Below, piece after piece: positions 22,728 through 27,266 of a DNA stretch of 27,266 bases. A program made the translations under genes and the position numbers. The notes beneath the pieces are model-generated. The model was not told the origin of the DNA, did no database searches, and saw only the letters and a program-made list of their open reading frames with translations. The stretch is from an uncultured Collinsella sp. (lineage in GTDB: Bacteria > Actinomycetota > Coriobacteriia > Coriobacteriales > Coriobacteriaceae), in contig CAADVS010000064.1 in assembly GCA_900752545.1 (NCBI GenBank), positions 1 to 27,266 of the forward strand, written 5' to 3'. Position 1 is the stretch's first letter; each line of letters opens with the position of its first letter.

Positions 22728-23804
22728 ATGTCCGACATTATGCAGCCTATCGATGAAACTCTGGACGACGAGTCCCTGGATGCGTTGGATGCCGAAGCGA
22801 ACGAGGCCTATGAGGATGTCGAGGAGTTCGACCCGTTTGAGGGCATGAGCGACGAGGAGCTCGACGCCCTGTGCGACGAGGACGACAGCCTCGCGGGCTT
22901 TGGCGACGTTGAGCCTGGTTTCCGCAGCGGCTTCGTGGCCCTGGTCGGACGCCCCAACGCAGGCAAGTCCACATTGCTTAATGCCTGCTATGGCAAAAAG
23001 GTCGCCATCACCTCACCGGTGGCCCAGACGACCCGCCGCCGCATGCGCGCCGTCGTCAACCGTCCTGGCTACCAGCTGGTCTTTGTCGATACCCCGGGTA
23101 TTCATAAGCCCAAGGACGGTCTGGGATCCGAGCTCAACAAGAGCGCGTTGTTCGAGCTGAACGATGTCGATGTCGTCGCGTTTTTGATTGATGCCACCAA
23201 GCCGATCGGCAGGGGAGACGCTTGGGTTGCCGAGCGCGTCAGATGCGCCCGTTCCAAGAAGGTCCTGGTGCTCACCAAGGCCGATGAGGCCGACCCCGCA
23301 CAGGTCATGGAACAGCTCAAGGCCGCCCACGAGCTCATGGAATATGACGACGAGATTGTGACGTCATCGGTCAAGAACTTCAACGTCGATGCCTTTATCG
23401 AGACCGTTGCGCACTTTTTGCCCGAGGGTCCGCGTTGGTTCCCCGAGGACATGGGTACCGACGCTTCCGACGAGACCCTTGTGGCCGAGTTTGTGCGCGA
23501 GAAGGTTCTGCGCCGCACCCGTGACGAGATTCCGCACTCCGTGGGCGTGATCTGCGATGCGCTCGAGCGGACCAAGAAGGTGCTGCGCGTGCACGCCACC
23601 ATTTACGTCGAGCGTGAGGGCCAAAAGGGCATCATCATTGGAAAGGGCGGCGAGATGATCAAACATATCGGCATCGACGCCCGTCGCGACCTTGAACGCA
23701 TCTTTGGCACCCAGGTCTTTTTGGAGCTGGACGTGAAGGTCAAGGCCGGCTGGCGCGACGACGAGGCACAGATTCGCCGCTTTGGCTATAACGCCGAGGA
23801 CTAA
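22728..23804 (+). CDS. era: GTPase Era with a long acidic N-terminal extension
   Basis: Era is a GTPase that binds the 3' end of 16S rRNA and couples 30S maturation to growth. In this 358-residue protein, G1 GRPNAGKS is at 74-81, the TTRRR switch at 101-105, DTPG at 121-124, TKAD at 183-186, and the C-terminal KH domain with GKGG at 305-308. Normal Era is about 300 residues and its G-domain starts within the first dozen. Here about 65 residues precede it, with 26 Asp or Glu among the first 62 and no Lys or Arg. ATG 22728 has AAAGGGA 5 nt upstream, so the extension is probably translated. Internal ATGs at 22740 and 22845 lack as good a site. Confidence 0.94.
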   Translation: MSDIMQPIDETLDDESLDALDAEANEAYEDVEEFDPFEGMSDEELDALCDEDDSLAGFGDVEPGFRSGFVALVGRPNAGKSTLLNACYGKKVAITSPVAQTTRRRMRAVVNRPGYQLVFVDTPGIHKPKDGLGSELNKSALFELNDVDVVAFLIDATKPIGRGDAWVAERVRCARSKKVLVLTKADEADPAQVMEQLKAAHELMEYDDEIVTSSVKNFNVDAFIETVAHFLPEGPRWFPEDMGTDASDETLVAEFVREKVLRRTRDEIPHSVGVICDALERTKKVLRVHATIYVEREGQKGIIIGKGGEMIKHIGIDARRDLERIFGTQVFLELDVKVKAGWRDDEAQIRRFGYNAED

Positions 23805-23819
23805 GGACGCGCGGCGCGC

Positions 23820-24569
23820 ATGGCAGGCTCCCGGACATATCGCACGAGGGTACTCGTCCTCGACAAGACGAAGCTCAAAGAGACGGACTTGATTCTGACG
23901 ATGCTTGACGAGCGGGGTCGGCAGGTTCGTGCCGTGGCAAAGGGCGCCCGCAAACCCGGTGGACGCCTGGCTGCGCGCTGCGAGCTGTTCTGTACCGTCG
24001 ATATGCTGCTTGCGCATGGACGGTCACTCGACGTGGTTTCCCAGGCCGAGCTTATGGAGGCTCCGCTCGGCACTGCGCCCGATTACGAGACGACCTGCGC
24101 TGCAAGCGCGATCGCCGAGGTCGCGCGCGTATGCTCGTTCGAGGACGCCGAGGACCCGTTTACCTTTGCCATTACGCAGCGAGCACTTGCCCTGGTGGGC
24201 AGCGGGATCGACACGGCGCATATGGATCTACTTGTGGCGGCATATGTCTTTAAGCTGCTGTCGCACGTTGGCTATCGACCCGATTTTTCGGCCTGCGTGC
24301 TGTGCGGCGATCCCATGCTCTCGCATTTTTCGGCCCAAGCCGGCGGGCTTCTGTGCGGGTCGTGCGCGTCGAGCGTTCCGGGTGCCGAGCTGGTGTCGAC
24401 CGGCGAGGTCGCATGGCTGCGCGCCCTCATGTCCATGACCTTCGATGCACTCATGGCCGAGAGGATCGACCCCCATACCGCAGCCTTTTTGCTGGGGCTT
24501 TCGCATGTTTGGGCTGCGACGCACACCGATCAGCGCCTCCGTGCGATGGAATTCATGTTGGGTCGGTGA
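23820..24569 (+). CDS. recO: DNA repair protein RecO
   Basis: RecO acts with RecF and RecR to load RecA on SSB-coated gaps. The 249-residue product has an N-terminal OB fold (RTRVLVLDKTKLKETDLIL..., about 6-80), a helical middle, and a zinc-binding pair CVLCGD and CGSC in the C-terminal half. Sequence conservation in this family is low, but size, OB fold, cysteine pattern and position after era all agree. ATG 23820 is preceded by a weak, distant AAGGA (23803-23807). The upstream 15 bases are GC-rich. Confidence 0.9.
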   Translation: MAGSRTYRTRVLVLDKTKLKETDLILTMLDERGRQVRAVAKGARKPGGRLAARCELFCTVDMLLAHGRSLDVVSQAELMEAPLGTAPDYETTCAASAIAEVARVCSFEDAEDPFTFAITQRALALVGSGIDTAHMDLLVAAYVFKLLSHVGYRPDFSACVLCGDPMLSHFSAQAGGLLCGSCASSVPGAELVSTGEVAWLRALMSMTFDALMAERIDPHTAAFLLGLSHVWAATHTDQRLRAMEFMLGR

Positions 24570-24592
24570 TGATGCGCAGGGGCGGGCTGCTT

Positions 24593-24602
24593 GTGGTAAC
24601 AT
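24593..24602 (+). promoter_or_regulatory. rpsO promoter (extended -10)
   Basis: TAACAT (24597-24602), preceded by TGG, fits the shared -10 pattern of this window. Transcription from about 24609 gives a leader of around 100 nt. No well-spaced -35 is visible. Confidence 0.45.
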
Positions 24603-24617
24603 ACCGACCTGTTGGTA

Positions 24618-24687
24618 CCTCGACCTTGGTTGCTCGCTCCACCGGCGGCTTCCCAGTCCGAGGCGAATCGAGTCGCCCGCGGGCGAC
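24618..24687 (+). promoter_or_regulatory. Structured rpsO leader
   Basis: The leader contains a perfect 16-nt palindrome, GTCGCCCGCGGGCGAC (24672-24687), able to form a 6-bp hairpin with a CGCG loop just before the ribosome site. A CCTCG stretch near 24618 and a CGAGG near 24660 could pair around it as an outer stem. Many bacteria use S15 binding to its own leader for feedback, with unrelated structures in different lineages. Confidence 0.35.
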
Positions 24688-24707
24688 GTAAAACGAAAGG
24701 TGAAACA

Positions 24708-24986
24708 ATGACTGTTTCCAAAGAGCGCAAGGCGGAGCTGACTGCCCAGTTCGGTAACACCCCGGTCGACACCGGTAACCCCAAGGTTCAGGTCGCCATC
24801 CTGTCCGAGCGCATCAAGGAGCTGACCGAGCACATGAAGTCCCACCAGAAGGACTTCCACACCCGTCGTGGCCTGCTCATGCTCGTCGGCCGTCGTCGTC
24901 GTCTTCTCTCCTACATCAAGAAGAACGACATCGTCGAGTACCGTGAGCTCATCAAGGCTCTGGGCATCCGCGACAACATCCAGTAA
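24708..24986 (+). CDS. rpsO: 30S ribosomal protein S15
   Basis: S15 binds the 16S rRNA central-domain three-way junction. The 92-residue product has the family pattern FGNTPVDTGNPKVQVAILS (15-33), the SHQKDFHTRRGLLMLVGRR loop (45-63) and the C-terminal YIKKNDIVEYRELIKALGIR, and is about three residues longer than usual. ATG 24708 was chosen for GAAAGGTG 5-6 nt upstream; the frame is open further 5' but that is leader. It precedes pnp, as in many bacteria, but a strong terminator intervenes here. Confidence 0.95.
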   Translation: MTVSKERKAELTAQFGNTPVDTGNPKVQVAILSERIKELTEHMKSHQKDFHTRRGLLMLVGRRRRLLSYIKKNDIVEYRELIKALGIRDNIQ

Positions 24987-25002
24987 GGATTTGTACATGC
25001 TA

Positions 25003-25033
25003 AGAGCGTCCTGCGCAGCGGGGCGCTCTTTTT
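25003..25033 (+). terminator. Intrinsic terminator between rpsO and pnp
   Basis: AGAGCGTCCT (25003-25012) pairs with GGGGCGCTCT (25020-25029) over 10 bp including two G-T pairs, with a 7-nt loop and a T-run (25029-25033). Confidence 0.85.
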
Positions 25034-25038
25034 GTGTA

Positions 25039-25123
25039 AGGGCGTGAACAATCACGCTCTGAAGCGTGGCGGGGGCAGGGGGCCCGCGTCACATGAGAAG
25101 CCCGCAGGCAAGGGGCCTGTGGG
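25039..25123 (+). promoter_or_regulatory. pnp leader with three consecutive hairpins
   Basis: Hairpin 1: AGGGCGTGA (25039-25047) with TCACGCTCT (25052-25060), loop ACAA. Hairpin 2: GTG and GCGGG (25066-25073) with CCCGC (25083-25087) and CAC (25090-25092). Hairpin 3: CCCGCAGGC (25101-25109) with GCCTGTGGG (25115-25123), ending two bases before the Shine-Dalgarno TAAGGAG (25125-25131). In E. coli the pnp leader stem is cut by RNase III and then controlled by PNPase itself; a similar self-control is plausible here. I see no clear promoter for pnp. Confidence 0.45.
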
Positions 25124-25135
25124 GTAAGGAGAACA

Positions 25136-27266
25136 ATGACACTCGTATCCAAGTCCTTTGAGCTGTACGGCAAGACCTACACCTTTGAGTCGGGCGAGCT
25201 TGCCAAGCAGGCCACCGGCGCCTGCCTGGTCAAGCAGGGCGACACCACGATGCTCGACACCGTGGTCGTCTCCAAGGAGCGCAAGAACTACGACTTCTTC
25301 CCGCTGACCGTCGACTTCAACGAGAAGATGTACGCCGCCGGCCGCATCCCGGGTGGTTACCTCAAGCGTGAGGGCCGTCCCAGCGAGAAGGCCACGCTCA
25401 CCGCGCGCATGATCGACCGTCCGATTCGCCCGAGCTTCCCGGACGGCTTCCGCAACGAGGTGCACATCGTCGCCACCTCGCTCGTCGCCGATCAGGTCAA
25501 CCCCTTCGACGTCATCAACGTCATGGGTGCTTCCCTGGCTATGACGCTCGGTGGCGTGCCCTTCGAGGGTCCGCTTGCCTGCGTGCGCATCGGCCGCAAC
25601 GTGGAGACTGGCGAGTTTATCGTCAACCCCACCTACGAGGAGCGCGAGAACTCCGATCTGGACCTGGAGCTGGGCGGCTCTGCCGACTTCATCTCGATGG
25701 TCGAGGCCGGCGCCGAGGAGATCTCCGAGGACGACATGCTCGCCGCCATGAAGTTTGGCCAGGAGGCCCTTGCTGCTTTCTGCCAGGCCCAGGACGAGTT
25801 TGTCGCCGAGTGGGAGCAGGTCAACGGCCCCATCGTCAAGAAGGAGTACCCGCTCGACCAGCCCGTCGAGGAGGTCCAGGAGCGCATCTTCGCCCACTAC
25901 GACGAGATGGCGGCCGCCCTTCGTGATGCCGACAAGCTCTCTCGTATCGGTAAGGTTGAGGCTCTGAAGGAGTCCATCCGCGCCGAGTTCACTGAGGAGG
26001 AGCAGGCCGCTTGGGAGCGCGAGATCCCCGTGGCGCTCAAGAAGCTCGAGAAGAAGGCCATGCGCACCATGGTCGTCGAGACTGGCGAGCGCGTCGATGG
26101 CCGTGCCGCCGACGAGATCCGTCCCATCATGGTGAAGGACAACTACCTGCCGCTCGTTCACGGCTCCGGCCTGTTCCAGCGTGGGCAGACCCAGGTGCTT
26201 TCCGTCCTGTCGCTCGGCATGCTCAACGAGGGCCAGCGCTTGGACACCATCGAGCCCACCGAGGGCAAGCGCTACATGCACCACTACAACTTCCCGCCGT
26301 TCTGCACCGGCGAGACCGGCCGCATGGGCAGCCCCAAGCGCCGCGAGATCGGTCACGGCAACCTGGCTGAACGCGCTCTGCTTCCGGTGCTTCCCGATGA
26401 GAACGAGTTCCCCTACGCCATCCGCGTCGTCTCCGAGGTCATGGAGTCCAACGGCTCCTCTTCGATGGCTTCGACCTGCGGCTCCACGCTCGCCCTTATG
26501 GACGGCGGCGTGCCCATTAAGCGCCCGGTCTCCGGTATCGCCATGGGCCTGATCCAGGAGGAGGGCAAGACCGTGGTCCTGTCCGACATCCAGGGTCTCG
26601 AGGACTTCCTGGGCGACATGGACTTTAAGGTCACCGGAACCACCGAGGGCATCACCGCCCTGCAGATGGACAACAAGGCCACTGGCCTCACCTTCGACAT
26701 CCTGGCCCGCGCCCTGCAGCAGGCCAAGGAGGGTCGTGCCTTCATTCTGCAGAAGATGCTCGATGTGATCCCCGAGCCGCGCCACACCACACGCAGCACA
26801 GCTCCGCGTATCGTCTCCATCCAGGTTCCGACCGACAAGATCCGCGACGTCATCGGTTCCGGCGGTAAGGTCATCCGTGGTATCCAGGATGAGACCGGCG
26901 CTTCGGTCGACATCCAGGAGGACGGCACCGTCTTTGTCGGCGGCACCGGCGAGTCCGTCGATCAGGCTGTCGAGCGCATCAAACTCATCATTAAGGTTCC
27001 CGAGCCGGGCGAGGAGTACACCGGTCGAGTGGTCTCCATCCAGCCCTTCGGCGCCTTCGTGAACCTGCTGCCCGGCAAGGATGGCCTGCTGCACATCTCC
27101 CGCGTCGCCAAGGGCCGCGTGGAGAAGGTCGAGGACGTCCTCAACGTCGGCGACGAGGTCAAGGTCGTCGTCATCGAGGTCGACGATCGCGGCAAGATCT
27201 CGCTCGATCGTCTTGACAAGCCCGAGGCCCCGGCTCGCGCCGAGGGTGCCTCTGAGGGCGACGGCG
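25136..27266 (+). CDS. pnp: Polyribonucleotide nucleotidyltransferase (PNPase), 3' end cut by window
   Basis: PNPase degrades RNA 3' to 5' with phosphate and is the core of the bacterial degradosome. The frame is open from ATG 25136 to the window edge (710 codons, no stop). It has the first RNase PH-like domain (YAAGRIPGG, TARMIDRPIRP), a helical linker (about 215-310), and the catalytic second RNase PH domain. EDFLGDMDFKV carries Asp490 and Asp496, matching the E. coli catalytic aspartates. The KH domain has VIGSGGKVIRGI near residue 570, and an S1 domain starts near 622 (YTGRVVSIQPFGAFV). Shine-Dalgarno TAAGGAG lies 4 nt upstream. The missing stop is an edge effect; only a short tail should remain. 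Confidence 0.96.
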   Translation, partial: MTLVSKSFELYGKTYTFESGELAKQATGACLVKQGDTTMLDTVVVSKERKNYDFFPLTVDFNEKMYAAGRIPGGYLKREGRPSEKATLTARMIDRPIRPSFPDGFRNEVHIVATSLVADQVNPFDVINVMGASLAMTLGGVPFEGPLACVRIGRNVETGEFIVNPTYEERENSDLDLELGGSADFISMVEAGAEEISEDDMLAAMKFGQEALAAFCQAQDEFVAEWEQVNGPIVKKEYPLDQPVEEVQERIFAHYDEMAAALRDADKLSRIGKVEALKESIRAEFTEEEQAAWEREIPVALKKLEKKAMRTMVVETGERVDGRAADEIRPIMVKDNYLPLVHGSGLFQRGQTQVLSVLSLGMLNEGQRLDTIEPTEGKRYMHHYNFPPFCTGETGRMGSPKRREIGHGNLAERALLPVLPDENEFPYAIRVVSEVMESNGSSSMASTCGSTLALMDGGVPIKRPVSGIAMGLIQEEGKTVVLSDIQGLEDFLGDMDFKVTGTTEGITALQMDNKATGLTFDILARALQQAKEGRAFILQKMLDVIPEPRHTTRSTAPRIVSIQVPTDKIRDVIGSGGKVIRGIQDETGASVDIQEDGTVFVGGTGESVDQAVERIKLIIKVPEPGEEYTGRVVSIQPFGAFVNLLPGKDGLLHISRVAKGRVEKVEDVLNVGDEVKVVVIEVDDRGKISLDRLDKPEAPARAEGASEGDG

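Noticed and set aside
26820..26890. KH motif GSGG in PNPase in place of GKGG
   Set aside because: The second position of this loop varies in the family (GPGG and others occur), so it is not a defect.
25052..27094. Very long open frame (680 codons) on the minus strand opposite pnp
   Set aside because: Shadow of pnp: GC-rich biased codons keep the opposite frame open. The product is low-complexity and unlike any family. The same holds for a 503-codon frame opposite lepA and others opposite pyrC, hemW and dnaJ.
25136..27266. pnp without a stop codon
   Set aside because: The window simply ends inside the gene; domain content up to the S1 domain is complete.
1..27266. Mobile elements, CRISPR arrays, tRNA or rRNA genes, defence islands
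   Set aside because: No spaced direct repeats, transposase or integrase motifs, or RNA gene signatures were seen; gene spacing and composition are uniform throughout.

Overview
The window is a dense, GC-rich block of bacterial chromosome with every convincing gene on the + strand. It carries 27 protein-coding genes; the last (pnp) runs off the right edge. I see no mobile element, CRISPR array, tRNA or rRNA. The gene set points to an actinobacterial-lineage anaerobe, most likely class Coriobacteriia (Collinsella-like). Three things support this. An mIHF-type nucleoid protein sits between pyrF and gmk-rpoZ, as I recall from mycobacteria. The dihydroorotate dehydrogenase is the NAD-linked PyrK/PyrD pair common in anaerobes. 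The order lepA-hemW-(J-protein)-dnaJ-mtaB-phoH-ybeY-dgkA-era-recO resembles Actinobacteria and Firmicutes. The genus call is inference from memory, not a database match.

Layout. 1-330: non-coding leader with a transcription attenuator ahead of pyrR. 331-5654: pyrimidine operon pyrR-pyrB-pyrC-pyrK-pyrD-pyrF, covering carbamoyl-aspartate synthesis to UMP except the PyrE step; carAB and pyrE are not in the window. 5655-5893: AT-richer spacer with inverted repeats and a promoter. 5894-8304: mihF-gmk-rpoZ-thiI, nearly back to back, ending in a strong terminator. 8519-11529: comEA-comEC, the DNA-uptake pair. 11608-12970: holA (clamp-loader delta), then rpsT with its own promoter, then a very strong terminator. 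13067-17161: lepA-dusB-hemW. 17220-19553: two DnaJ-family genes in tandem, the first an unusual membrane-anchored form. 19563-24569: tightly packed mtaB-phoH-ybeY-dgkA-era-recO (tRNA modification, rRNA maturation, lipid kinase, DNA repair). 24708-27266: rpsO, a terminator, and pnp.

Most genes are textbook housekeeping. The features that stand out are: (1) the pyr leader, with a chain of mutually exclusive hairpins ending in an intrinsic terminator, crossed by a possible 35-codon leader ORF; (2) a J-protein that keeps the J-domain and complete zinc finger but has the rest of its substrate-binding region replaced by membrane helices, in the position where many relatives carry hrcA; (3) Era with a roughly 65-residue, strongly acidic N-terminal extension; (4) a shared extended -10 promoter signature, (T/G)G(C/G)TANNNT or close to it, at eight intergenic sites, one placed so that lepA would be leaderless; (5) structured leaders ahead of rpsO, pnp and rpsT. 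I found no complete undescribed multi-gene system; the J-protein and the pyr leader are the best candidates for something new.
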